Source: Pomphorhynchus laevis (lineage: Eukaryota > Acanthocephala > Palaeacanthocephala > Echinorhynchida > Pomphorhynchidae). Taken from it: a stretch of 64,000 bases of DNA. The translations under genes and the position numbers were made by a program. The DNA is taken from NCBI GenBank assembly GCA_012934845.2, contig WNNJ02002166.1, positions 62,001 through 126,000 of the forward strand. The letters run 5' to 3'. Below are positions 1 to 11,700 of this stretch, one piece after another. The notes under the pieces are model-generated. The model had not been told where the DNA came from, searched no databases, and was given only the letters and a program-made list of their open reading frames with translations. Numbering within the stretch: position 1 is the stretch's first letter; each line of letters opens with the position of its first letter.

Positions 1-155
1 TCCCTCTCGACGTCCGCCGCGCTCCCTCCTTTATCACATTCAAACACCTCCTCCGTTCACACCTTCTCGACACCTGATTCACAGTTTTGTTTTGTTGTGG
101 TCATGTAAGCGTGCGCTGGCACGCATTTGCCACGTTAAAATAAATCCTTTTTTTT
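1..155 (+). mobile_element. 3' end of a CR1-like LINE
   Basis: The sequence matches the last codons and 3' UTR of the full-length LINE at 42725-47246 (its positions 47090-47245) almost base for base, including the hairpin formed by GCGTGC and GCACGC and the closing AATAAA plus T run. It is the tail of a copy that starts left of the window. The near identity means a young insertion of the same family. Confidence 0.9.
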
Positions 156-1200
156 ACTAAATATAGTGTGTCACACTACATTTAAACACACTTTAGACAT
201 ACTTTATAATGTATATTTTCTAGAATCACTTTGATTTTGAGAATTCCTCAGAAATATTCGAGGCATAAGTTTCTTTTGGTGATATCAAGTACACCAAAAG
301 TAGTAGCATTTATACATTTGATTGAAAATCAAAACTTGTACATCAACATTAATTCGATTGTGGTGCACACATCTTTATATTTACAAGAATTCTTAAGAAA
401 TAAATAAAAAATCATATCGAATTCTCAAATTGTTGTTCATTTATTATTAAGTAATATGAATAAAATAAAATTGTGTAAAAGTTAATATTATCTTTCAACT
501 TTTCGGGCTAAATTTGTAAAGAAATGATTATGTATATGATAAGTACATACAATGGCTGATGGTGCTCTTAACAACACCATCACAAAAACGGTGTAGTCCA
601 TGCATCTGTAATAGTTTCATATTGAAAAATGCAACTGAGTATTGGATTTTTGCTTCGTTACTTAATACTACTAGACTGGACGAATATATTTTGATTATTC
701 CACTTATTTATTTCTTCTGTGAACTGGTATCATCACTTTAACGATAAATTAGTTATGTAGATTCGTAAATAATACATGTTATCTGGGTGAGCGATGAATA
801 ACATTTTATTAAATAAACAATTTTTAAGAATATTTAAATAGTGAAATGTTATCTCAGATTTAAACGAGTTTTAAGATAAGAATATTTAACCTGGCTGCAT
901 CAATTATGAAATAATTAAGGTGTTATATTTTATGAAATTTTAGATTAGACTATGCTTTTAAAATGATACATTTAAAATGAATTTAAAGTACAAATTGTAA
1001 AACTTATTTGTAAACAGATATTAATATTTTTGCATTATATTTCACATAAAATGCATATTTATAAAAATCTATTGAATAAAACAACAATACAGAACTATTT
1101 TTGACGAAACATAATACATCAAAATGGAACAAGCACTTCAGATGTCTTTATTATCAGTAGAAAAGAATGCGGATAAATCAGACGCATCTAATCAACTAGA
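156..1200. other. AT-rich intergenic stretch, nothing recognised
   Basis: No coding exon, RNA gene or clear repeat was recognised. Open frames are short and lack splice context. It lies downstream of the stop codon of the minus-strand exon at 1201-1818, so part of it may be that gene's 3' UTR. Confidence 0.5.
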
Positions 1201-1818
1201 TTAACGACCAGATTGAGAAGACGGAAACAACATGTTCCATATGCGAATGCTTTGCGGTGGCATAATTGTATATCCTCTTATTAATCGTTCATGTAAAGAT
1301 ATCAAATATGCAGCTTCACGATCGCATATTCGATCATTGATTTCTTGGAATGTAGATCCGTGTCTTCGCTGGCGATTATGTACTTCCTCAGTATCTACTA
1401 CAGAATCGTTTCTCTTTGAATAACTAATTTCTCCTGACAATTGTGGCATCCATCGTCGTGTAGCCTGGCGATCAACTCCACTCTCCCTTCGATTGCTGGA
1501 AATGTTTGCAGATGCTTCGAGCGCTCTACAATCTGTGATAGAAATATCATTTTCAGAAATATCTGTCTCTGAAAAATCGACGTTTAATTCTATCATAGGA
1601 TGTCGACGTCTTCTATTGAAGTCGTGCAATGACCAAGATCTATTAATAATGTCCCCATTCGGTCCGTATTTGGTTGGTATAGACAAGGTCATGATTCTTG
1701 GTGCAACATTTGAGTCAAAAATTGATGGTGTCGTATGATGCATTCTATTTCCAATAGTTTCTGGTTTCATTATCACGGGAACATTCACAATGTTTGGTAC
1801 GAATTCAGAATGTTCTAT
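1201..1818 (-). CDS. Terminal exon of an unrecognised host protein
   Basis: An open frame of 205 codons plus TAA (stop at 1201-1203). It is preceded on the minus strand by a good 3' splice site (TTGTTTAG, AG at 1819-1820), so I read it as the last exon, entered in phase 0, rather than a gene starting at an internal codon. The peptide begins IEHSEFVPNIVNVPVIMKPE. It is hydrophilic and basic, with RRRR and RQRRH clusters and several acidic Ser/Thr patches, and has no visible signal peptide or membrane segment. It is less AT-rich than its surroundings, as a coding exon should be. A possible upstream exon ends at 3181 with the strong donor GAG|GTAATT in matching phase 0 (peptide ending CLSSWLVE), but its acceptor is weak, so I do not annotate it. 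I do not recognise the family. Confidence 0.6.
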   Translation of the reverse strand: MEHSEFVPNIVNVPVIMKPETIGNRMHHTTPSIFDSNVAPRIMTLSIPTKYGPNGDIINRSWSLHDFNRRRRHPMIELNVDFSETDISENDISITDCRALEASANISSNRRESGVDRQATRRWMPQLSGEISYSKRNDSVVDTEEVHNRQRRHGSTFQEINDRICDREAAYLISLHERLIRGYTIMPPQSIRIWNMLFPSSQSGR

Positions 1819-4761
1819 CTAAACAAGTACAAAAAGAGCAGACTATAAATGTGTGTTCATAAGCGAAAATAAGCAGATAATTGGCTTCTTGCTACATTCT
1901 AATGAACAATAAGTCTAATAATGACAAATGTTTGTAAACATTTGTAAACAATGGATCTTGCTAATTTATATCAACAACAAATGTCCTTGCTGCTATGAAC
2001 AAAAAAGCGTAAAACAAAATGGGATAATACTGACAATTGTTTGTCAACATATATGAACACTAAAAAAGTTCATAAATTTATCAAAACGACAAATGGATTT
2101 TGACTTGATAAGCGATGAAATGCATGAATTACTCTGAACGTGTCGTATTTACTACTTCTTATAAATAGTAATTATTAAAAAAAGAAAAAAAAACGTTATT
2201 TGATAAGCGATAAAAAGTTATGTAAAGATGATCTTAAGCTTCAATAGCCTCGGTTTGTAATACCTACATGCGTATCACACACATACAAGAGGAAAATCAA
2301 TCAAATCAGATAACTGAGTCTATGTATTTTATACGATATATAAATAAAAATAAAGCTAAACAAGAAATAATTATAAAAGATTTTATACAATTTATTATAT
2401 CAAATTAAAATTTAAGATTAAAATTCAAAACAAGGCAACTTCTATGAATTGACTAATAAATAACAGATTTTGTATCAGAATAAGGATTAGAGGTAATCAG
2501 GAGGAACTGCTACGTTATCAGCTTTCAAAACCTATTCTTCGACCCGACATAGCAGCGAGGTATATAGTGTTTAAATTTTAACGTTTGCATACAAGCCTGC
2601 ATATGCAAACAGGCTCACATAAGCCTGCTAATTTATATATATAATACTATTTAGATAAATTTGTTTAATCGTCATGATGGCACTAATTAAGTATATAAAC
2701 TTTGTTATGTTGAAGTATAGGTAAATCCTATACATTTATGCTTTACATATTTGATTGCTAAAACATGTATAAATACTTGATGACATATCAAATCGGCCTT
2801 GATTGGTTTCCGATAGTGTCCTAGCATAGCAACAGTTCAGGTCTTCAAAGGGGATAACTGCTACTAATTACGACATAGCATGTTTCTATGCTCCGGTGTT
2901 CGTTTTGCTATAATAAATAAGATCAATTAACAAAAGCGGCCAACTTATTCCCTCCATACAATGTATTGATAATTCACGGTTTCACATTACGTGGAAAATC
3001 CATGCGGCAAATGTAATTACCATAGCCATCTTCTAGTTGGTTCAAAATAATAATAAAACACATAGCCTGTACGTATCGTGTGGGGCAGGCACAGAGCACA
3101 ACCGAACTGTAAAACAATTAAACAAATCAATGGAAAATCAATCAAGCAGATATATAGTGAGCGGGGTTCATTGCTAATTACCTCAACCAACCACGATGAT
3201 AAACAGTGATGCATATGTCTGCTATCAAGACTATGCGAGCAATACCAACGAAATGAACTGATGTACAAATATAATCTGCATTTGCAATTTACATGCCTAT
3301 CTCAAATAGCGTGTGTAGTAGGAGTGGTCTATTTGATTTAAGTACTTCGAGCATGACAGCTGGAATATTGAATTAAATATTTAATTAAATTTTCAAATAT
3401 TTAATTAAATATTTGAATATTTAAAACCAGCAATGAACAACTTTTTTATTTAAACGTTTCGATCAAAATGGTCTTTATCAATTGTATGGTTTATCTCTCC
3501 ATGTTTTTTTACTTAAAAACTTGGAGAGATTTCTTAGATTTTATCAGTTTGACTGGAAAGTCAAACTTGGAGAGATTTCAATACCTATTTAGAAAAAATC
3601 CTCAGTCATGGGATCCTGAGTGTGGTTTAATGATATGATCATATTCTATATATACCCAGCAACACCATAATATATAACCTAATAAAATATTTGACTGTAG
3701 AAAACAGAGAGAAACGCAGTCTTTTAGTAAAAGTTTTGGCCATTCGGCCTTCACTATATTGTTATATGTACAATACATACATTCACTTGTAAAATTGTAA
3801 ATAAAATATCTGCAAGTCTCAGAAAATAAAATATATTACCGTTTGATAAAATTCGTTTAATTTTAAAATTCAACGGATAGATAACGGATTATTGATAAAC
3901 GGCATCATATTTTATTGTATTTTTGAGACCTGCAGGTATGTTATTTTCAATCGTGTGAATGTATATGTTATACATTATACCTTGCTGATCGCTGTTAATC
4001 CGAATGGATTGTTGATGTAGTTAGTTTTTCGGCTATTTCTTCTTCACAAACTAAAACAACTGAAGTTATCATCTGTTCAGCTGGTAGCTGTGTACAAATC
4101 AGCAATACTATCACTTATCATCTGCAGCTACCCGCTTTTCACCACTATTTTAGACTCATGTCGTTCAAAATTAAGAGCAATTCACTCTGCCGGTTATCTG
4201 CAATATAGAACTCGAGGTTTCGGATATATTACTTCGAAGAATATTACTAAATTAGCAAAAGATAAGCTATTCATTCGACAAACATTCACTCTGCAAAATG
4301 TCCTTTAAAGATCATAAATCTATGTATTATTTTAGTACAAATAAGCCATTACCACGTCCAAAGATGGATATAGACAAAACAGTCAAAAGACTTCTGTATC
4401 GTGATTTAAATCAATGCTGAATTTACTCTGTGTATATACATTATTATTTTTCATTGATTTCGTAGAAACTATTGCCACATGGATTTTGCTAAGATAGTTG
4501 TCAGCCATTTTATTATTGTTATTTTTGTAAAATAAAGGCATATTGTATTGTATACATTGAATAATATACTGAATGAGACCGCATGTCCGAAACTTTTGTA
4601 ACAAAAGAATAAGTTTCTTTTTGTTTGCAACAGTCCGATTTTGTATAAAAAGGATTACTAAATAAACGTGTCCACATATGGATCTTGAACGTCGATTTTC
4701 CAAAATGATATTTTCAATGAGGGCTTATGTTTATTAAAATTGTCAATATATAAGTTTTATA
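1819..4761. other. Intron/intergenic DNA with repeat relics
   Basis: It holds a Naiad pseudo-LTR relic (2310-2580), short A/T palindromes built on AATATTTAATTAAATATT (3370-3425), and a PLE-type terminal hairpin core at 3457-3480. Two overlapping plus-strand frames at 4018-4427 are discussed under findings. No confident exon was found. A minus-strand AATAAA lies at about 4730-4735, just after the stop of the gene ending at 4762, and could be its poly(A) signal. Confidence 0.5.
2310..2580 (-). repeat. Naiad-type pseudo-LTR relic
   Basis: It shares with 32030-32340 and 49600-49960 the ordered blocks ACTGAGTCTA, GAATTGACTAATAAATAACA, ATCAGAATAAGGATTAGAGG and AGGAGGAACTGCTA, followed by a diverged form of the CATAGCAGCG block. 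Orientation is the same as in those copies, i.e. element 3' end on the minus strand. No element body is attached, so it is a solo or truncated end. It is clearly diverged and therefore old. Confidence 0.65.
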
Positions 4762-5721
4762 TTAGCTTTCCTGGTTTACATTTCTTACCTTAATGATACC
4801 GCTTTTAAAGTTTACTTGCTGCTTAAGACAATTCATCTTGATTGGATGTATTTTGCAATCGGACTGACATAGTGCGTCACAAACCCCAAAACAGTAGATA
4901 CCACGCTCCCAAACATCACCATTGCATTTAAGCATCATGATATTGCTATCAGTTTGAATGTTTTCAGTGTGTGTTTTCACTAGAGTTAGTTTACCGTTGT
5001 CCTTAAATCTGGCAATGACGTAGGATCCAGACTCAAGCGCATGTTTAAACAACGAACTATCTAATCGCTGATATCTAAATGGCATTTGTGACTTTGCATT
5101 TGTTTCATTGTCATCGTCATTGTCTCGTTGTTCCGCAGCGGTAATTGTAGTGGCCACATTACGTGATTCGAACTGATTTAATTCGGACGCAGCTCTTACG
5201 GGCTGATACTTCTGGCATACACGCATCACATCTTTAATTTTTAATACATGTAAAGCATTATCACTTGTATCATTTTTTCGGATTTGCTTTACAACGTAAG
5301 AAGCTTCAGGTATCGGCCGTATTGCCGTAGTCTTGCTCCGATCTTTTCTGTAGAGCAACTTTGCCAATCTTGTTACCTGAAAATCAGTCTTTTTATTCTT
5401 TGACGAATTTAAACGGGGATTACATCTATAAGGTGATGTATGAATTGCTGACGTAGGACTCACAACATCATAATATTCAGTCATGTTTGGTCTTTCGTTT
5501 ATAAAAAATCGTTGAGGTCGATTATCTTTCTTTAATCTCTTTGGGGTAATTAAACATTCTGTTTCCGATTCGTTTTGCATATTTAATTGTTGCTGCTGAA
5601 GAATTTCATCTTGTTGACGTTCAAATTCGTCAATAAAATCAAAAGCGAAAGGTGATTGAAATAGGTTTCCCGCAGGAAATCGCAATTCTGAAGATTTCGA
5701 AGTTTGTGATGTATCGTCGAT
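4762..5721 (-). CDS. Exon 8 (terminal) of the eight-exon gene
   Basis: Acceptor CCGTTTAG with AG at 5722-5723; 319 codons then TAA at 4762-4764. It begins IDDTSQTSKSSELRFPAGN and carries the Gln-rich segment, a long polar linker and the Cys-rich C-terminal part (LKCNGDVWERGIYCFGVC onward). It is the longest exon and supplies over half the protein. Confidence 0.75.
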   Translation of the reverse strand: MDDTSQTSKSSELRFPAGNLFQSPFAFDFIDEFERQQDEILQQQQLNMQNESETECLITPKRLKKDNRPQRFFINERPNMTEYYDVVSPTSAIHTSPYRCNPRLNSSKNKKTDFQVTRLAKLLYRKDRSKTTAIRPIPEASYVVKQIRKNDTSDNALHVLKIKDVMRVCQKYQPVRAASELNQFESRNVATTITAAEQRDNDDDNETNAKSQMPFRYQRLDSSLFKHALESGSYVIARFKDNGKLTLVKTHTENIQTDSNIMMLKCNGDVWERGIYCFGVCDALCQSDCKIHPIKMNCLKQQVNFKSGIIKVRNVNQES

Positions 5722-8700
5722 CTAAACGGTTTAAAAGATTCTAATTTTATTTTACCTAATATAAATAAAGACACCACACTCGTTTAAAGTTTATGTTGTG
5801 ATGCTATCAAACATCAATTGTTCTAAATTAATTTTAATTGATCACTAACTACCGCATGTCACACAAGGAAATAATACTTTTACGGAATCAGATTGATGAT
5901 ATACAAATAAATACTTTACAACACCTTTTATTTAAAAAATATTTACAGACCAGAGTGATTAAATAAGTTATAACAAGTTGAGTTACAATATTTGAAAAAT
6001 TTTCAGTTAAACTACGTTACCAATAGTTGGATCCACGAGGGATTCCACTTATATTCTAAAACGTTTTATACATTAAAACTAACTACATCTACTTGTTATA
6101 AGTGTGTGCACGTTCATCAAGTGAACTCACACCATCCGTAATCAATTGTCAATATATTTACATATCTCTTGATGCTATCGATTTCTTTAAATTATCAATG
6201 TTCACCTTCACGAGAAGCTGTTACCGATTCTACAAAAGATGCAGGCAAGATATATTGACAAGATACTGACAAGATTTTATCTTTAGATCTGATAACATAA
6301 TGTTGAACATTCATAACAATGCAATCACTTGCACCCCATATATTTAATATATTCAATTAAAAACGGCTTATTTCGAAACGATTTGAAGAAAAATGAAATG
6401 ATGGAAATGTAAACAAATAGATTGGACTGCTTACCATCATATTACAATCCAGGACAATAAAATCGATTGTTCCATAAACAAATTGGAACAGCAATGCGTA
6501 TTAACATCGCTATTGTCTGTAAAGTACATTATGTATCGGATGTGAAAGATACATTCAAGTAATATTATCTGATTAACTTATAAATATAGGATATTCCAGA
6601 AATATCTCCAAACGAAAATGGTAAATAATAATATTCTAAGTGGAAGAGAAAGTAACATGTTTCAGCTGACTAAAAATTCCTTAGTAACGGCATTATTTTT
6701 ATCTTGTCGATATTATAACAAATTTCTATCTCAATTATAAAAATATTAAAAAAATCTTTACAAAATAAAAACTATTTTTTATCAGAAAATAAAATTTTAA
6801 CAAAATATATTTTATACTTTCACAAACATCATGAGCAAATTACGTACCGGCGAATCAATAGTACGAGATGGTATGTATTCTGTTGTACTTGTTTTATTCT
6901 GCGTTTTATTGTTGCCTTCGTTATTTGATTGTTCAATATTCTTAAAAGCATATTAAATAAGTTTCATATTTACCGATAATCACACTAGTTTACTTACGTT
7001 AAATATACTCTGATGCTCTCTAAGTATCTCTCCGATTGAAAAGACAGAGGCTGCATCATCTTCATCGTCCTAGTTAAATTATAGGAAATAACATGATTCG
7101 ATAAAACAGCATCAAAACAAATACAAAATGTCAAAAGTGCTAAAGACAAAATTCATTTGAAATTTGACATTTCATTTTAAATTTTTAATGCTCATTAAAA
7201 ATGTGATTTTAATTTATAGGTTGTAGTGCTTAACAATTGATCGATTTTGGTTTTAGCCGGTAGTAAGAAAAAAGCCTAATAATTATTTAAATGATGTGAG
7301 ATGTTTATCAAGATAAACATAAATCGTCTATATAAGGAGATTAGTGATCATTTTGTGAGGTACCATAATGTGCTATCCGCTGCAATCAGGCATCAGCTCA
7401 TACAAAGGCACACAACTACTATTACTTTTCTGGTCATATTAGAAGAATTGATTATTTTATTTCACTTGCTCTGTACTTTCTTGTCATTTCAATTTGGCAA
7501 AGTATTAATTCTTTAATAATATGCGTTTAAATACCTTGGGCCCACCATAACGGTAGACGGTTACTTACACGCACATATCTCCTATCGAATAAATGCAGCC
7601 TGGATGAATTGGAGGTCAGTTACAGGTATTATCTACAATCCGAAGATAAAAAACCCTCTGAAGTGAAAATTTACAAAACTATAATGCACCCAGTTGTACT
7701 CTTTGGCGCTGTGTTAGCCGATATCCAAATATGAAGAACGCAGAGTGGCCGCAATGGAGACGAAAATGATTCGATTGACTGCAGGTAAAACTCTAAAAGA
7801 TCTTTGCCGGAATGAAGAAATTAGGAACTAATTTGGCTTGGTGTTAATAGTAGCGAATCTAGCGAAAAACGACTACAGTAGTACTGCCACGTACACTGCG
7901 CAAACAAACACCAACTATCAATTAAGCCCATCGCCGTGACAGTGGCAGGAAAACGTCCGATAGGTATACCAAAGCTGAAATGGATGGACGTTATACGTCA
8001 TAACATGATGATTGTCAGTCTGGTATCCAAAGACACCCACGATAGAACCAAATGGAGACAATTTTCAAAATCAGCGGATCCTGTTTCTACACGGGAATAA
8101 CTCTTAAGTAAAAGAAGATTAATTAAAAAAAACAGATATTTTTATCGAATTGTTGATGTTTTCTACCGTTATACTACCTCATATTATTCTTCCGGAACTA
8201 TAGAAAGACTTGGGTTTAAAAACCGAGAAAGCATAAATAAAAATACTAAATATTAATTATTAATTTAGAATAAAAATTTATTAAATTACTAAAAAAATAT
8301 TATTATATTAGCGTTATTTATTATAAACGTGTACTCACATCAAGACTTTGCCTATTGATTTGATCTGTACTATCATATTTCACTAAATTATCAGAGACTG
8401 TAGCATCTCGAAGCTGTAAGCAGAAATCGAGTAGTAATTAATAATTTAAATACAAATACACAAATAATTATTTTAGATAATAGAAATATAATATATCTAA
8501 ATATATATTGTATATATACAATATAATATATATTATATATAATATTTTATATTGCTTATATAAAAGCAATATATTATATAATAAATTAAGTAAGGATTAC
8601 GAATCCGTCTTATTTAATTGTTTTATAGGAACAGGTAAAAATCAAATTTATTAAGTTTCACATGTGATAATCACCTAAAACTAAAACAAATAGCAATTCT

Positions 8701-11700
8701 GAAATTAAATCGTTGTTTACTGAAGGGTCAACTTTTGCATTAACAAAATATGCTGAATATACAATGCTACGACCACATTGATAAAACTGCTAATGATAGC
8801 TGTTTACAAGTCTGAACGAAATTGAAAGTTATTAATTTTATTAGAAATCATTAAAATGATATAGTTAGTATTTAAAAAAATAATAATTTAATTAAAATTA
8901 CTGAAACTATGTATTTTTGATATAACATTATTTTTCTGCTAATTTTCAAGTAAGTTTAATGGATATTTTGTTTTCTTTTAATTTTACAATAAAAACAAAA
9001 CAACAAAATATTATTATGTTGATGATAATATTAAACAAATATTAATTTTTGTTTATTTAATAATAAACAAATATTATTATGCGAAAATTTTTATGGATCG
9101 GTAAAAAACAATATGCTTTGTATTCAAATAAGGTACATTAAATAATCAAATTGCATCAGAGAAAATAAGTCATTAGCATATATTTAGCCGTGCTGCTGTT
9201 GGGTCGAGTAATAGGATCCGAAACCTGATAACATAGCAATTCCTCCTGATGACCTCTAATCGTTATTCTTATACATAGTTTGTTATCTATTAGTCAATTC
9301 ATAAAATTGAATTAAATTTTTAATTTCAATTTTAAACTTTAACTTAAAATAGTTATAATTGTTATTAAATAAATATCTTATAACAATTATTTATTTTATT
9401 GTTTAATTATTAAATTTTGATTTAGCATTATTATGTTTTGTTTATTTTATAATTATATAACAATACGTAGACTCAGTTAGCTGATTTGATTGATAAAAAT
9501 ATAAATTGTATAAAATCTTATATAATTATTTATTATTAATATTTATTTATATTCGTATAAAATGCGTAGCCCTAGTTATCTAATCTAATTAATTTGAAAG
9601 CAAGGTACTATATGAATAAAATAAAACAAGAAAAATTCAAATATATAAATCTAAATTCTTAAGTAGAAAATCTTTTTGAATGAATAGTAATTAATATACA
9701 ATGTGTGAATGTGTGAGAAAAGAAGAAATTACTATAGAAAATCAAATTACACCAGATAAAATACATTATTGCCATGTATTTGGTTCCGCACCTGTGAAGG
9801 GCCGATGAATATGGGCCAAAGTCTGATAACAGATAAGTTCATTCAGATGTCCAAATCATAATACTCTTTATACTTTCTATTAACCAGCTTTTAAAAATTT
9901 TGTGTTCTATGAAAATCGGTTTTAAAATTAAGATGTTTCTATCTTTAAATTTATGTAAAGTACAAAATATGTAAGTGATCTAATAATCCATACGACACCT
10001 AAACATTTTAAAATAATATACTCTGTATTAGAATAAAGAATCATGGAGATAATCAAATTTCATCAGAGTAATCCGAATTATATTTCCTTTTTGTTGAATG
10101 CAATTTATTGTCTCAGGTAAGAGAAATGTAATTAAATATTGTTTGTATTTCTGTAACGAGATAAAATACAAAATGAAATACAATTTCTAAATGAAATTTT
10201 TATTTCATTATAATTTTAAGAGTTTGTTCATGTAATAAAAATTTTAAATTCATAGAATACCAGTTTTTTAAATACGCTATTTTAATCAATTGCAATTTTA
10301 TAATTTACTGTGAATGGAATGTTCAAACTCACAACAATAAAAACTACCCAAGGTTATATCATTGCTGTCAACTTAATTTAGGTAAACAAATATTAAAATG
10401 GGTTATGAATATAGTATATTATAATAATCTTAAGATCGATACATACAAGTAAATTACAAAAAAATAAAGGAGGTATTTATAATAAGCTGCTGTGTTATCA
10501 GACTTTGGTGCATCCCATATTTAGACCGAATCTAAAAAAAATATTTGATTAAATATTCAAAATATTTAAAGGTATTCTATCAAGGTATCCAATTGAGGAG
10601 ATTACATTAATCGTTAAATTAAGAAGATGATTATAAAATGACAATAATTAGTTTACAGTATTAATACAATAATTAGTTTACAAATACAATAATTAGTTTA
10701 CAAATACAATAATTAGTTTACAAATACAATAATTAGTTTACAGTATTAATACAATTAATACAATTAATATATTAATTATTAATTCATTACTTAAATCATT
10801 TATTAATTTTTTTAGAAATGAAGAATTATTATTATACACACAATATAAGGTTACCCGCAAATGAGTCCGAAATAATTAATTAAAAATTAATTTTTTAGAA
10901 GTAATTTAAACTAATTTAAATCATTAATTAATACTAATACTAATAATAAAAGTCATAATACTAATAATTTATGATAATCAAGATGTAATGCTTAGAAAGC
11001 AGTAAGCTCACTTAAAATTAATTTGTAATTTATATAATTAATTAATTAATTATATCAAATTAATTAATATAATAATTGATTAATTATTTAATAACAATTA
11101 ATAATTAATATTAATAATTATTAAATTAATTAAATTAATTTAAATTAATTAAATATTTTAATTTATTTAAACGTAATGTGAATATTAAACATGTTATAAC
11201 CGTAAACATTAATACATTTTACGGCCTAATAAACTAGATATTCTTACATTATTGCAATCTTGATAGTCGACCACCGTATTTTTGCTATTTGAACATTCAC
11301 AATTGTCAGTTAGGAGAACCTTAATGTTTGCAATTTAAGCTAGTTTAAATAGAAACCCTCTAAAATGTAAATGAATTTCGGTTTTTACTGCACATCAAAA
11401 ATAAACTATAATTGTAAGTATCGTGATTAAATCATGTAGTAAATCATGATGCTGACTGAAACTGTCAGTTCTTTGAATACTGCCAATTGTTCCATTCAAA
11501 ATTTTCATGATATGCATATTATTATTTAAATCAAAAAGGCTTTGATAAGAGAGTAGCCTTACAAGGATTAGAAAATTAGAAAATATGTGATTATAACTAT
11601 TTAATTTCTAAATAAAATATAATCGTATCTTGCATTTCAAAGATCATAATGGAAATTCACACTTTATTAAACGAATAACAGAGTAACATACATACAATTT

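Noticed and set aside
1232-1738. Plus-strand frames opposite the exon at 1201-1818
   Set aside because: Shorter shadows of the minus-strand exon, with no splice or family support.
4383-4703. Minus-strand frame of 106 codons after the stop at 4762
   Set aside because: Likely 3' UTR or intergenic; low complexity, Asn/Lys-rich, no family resemblance.
10641-10742. CRISPR-like array
   Set aside because: Units are directly adjacent with no unique spacers and the context is a eukaryotic intron.
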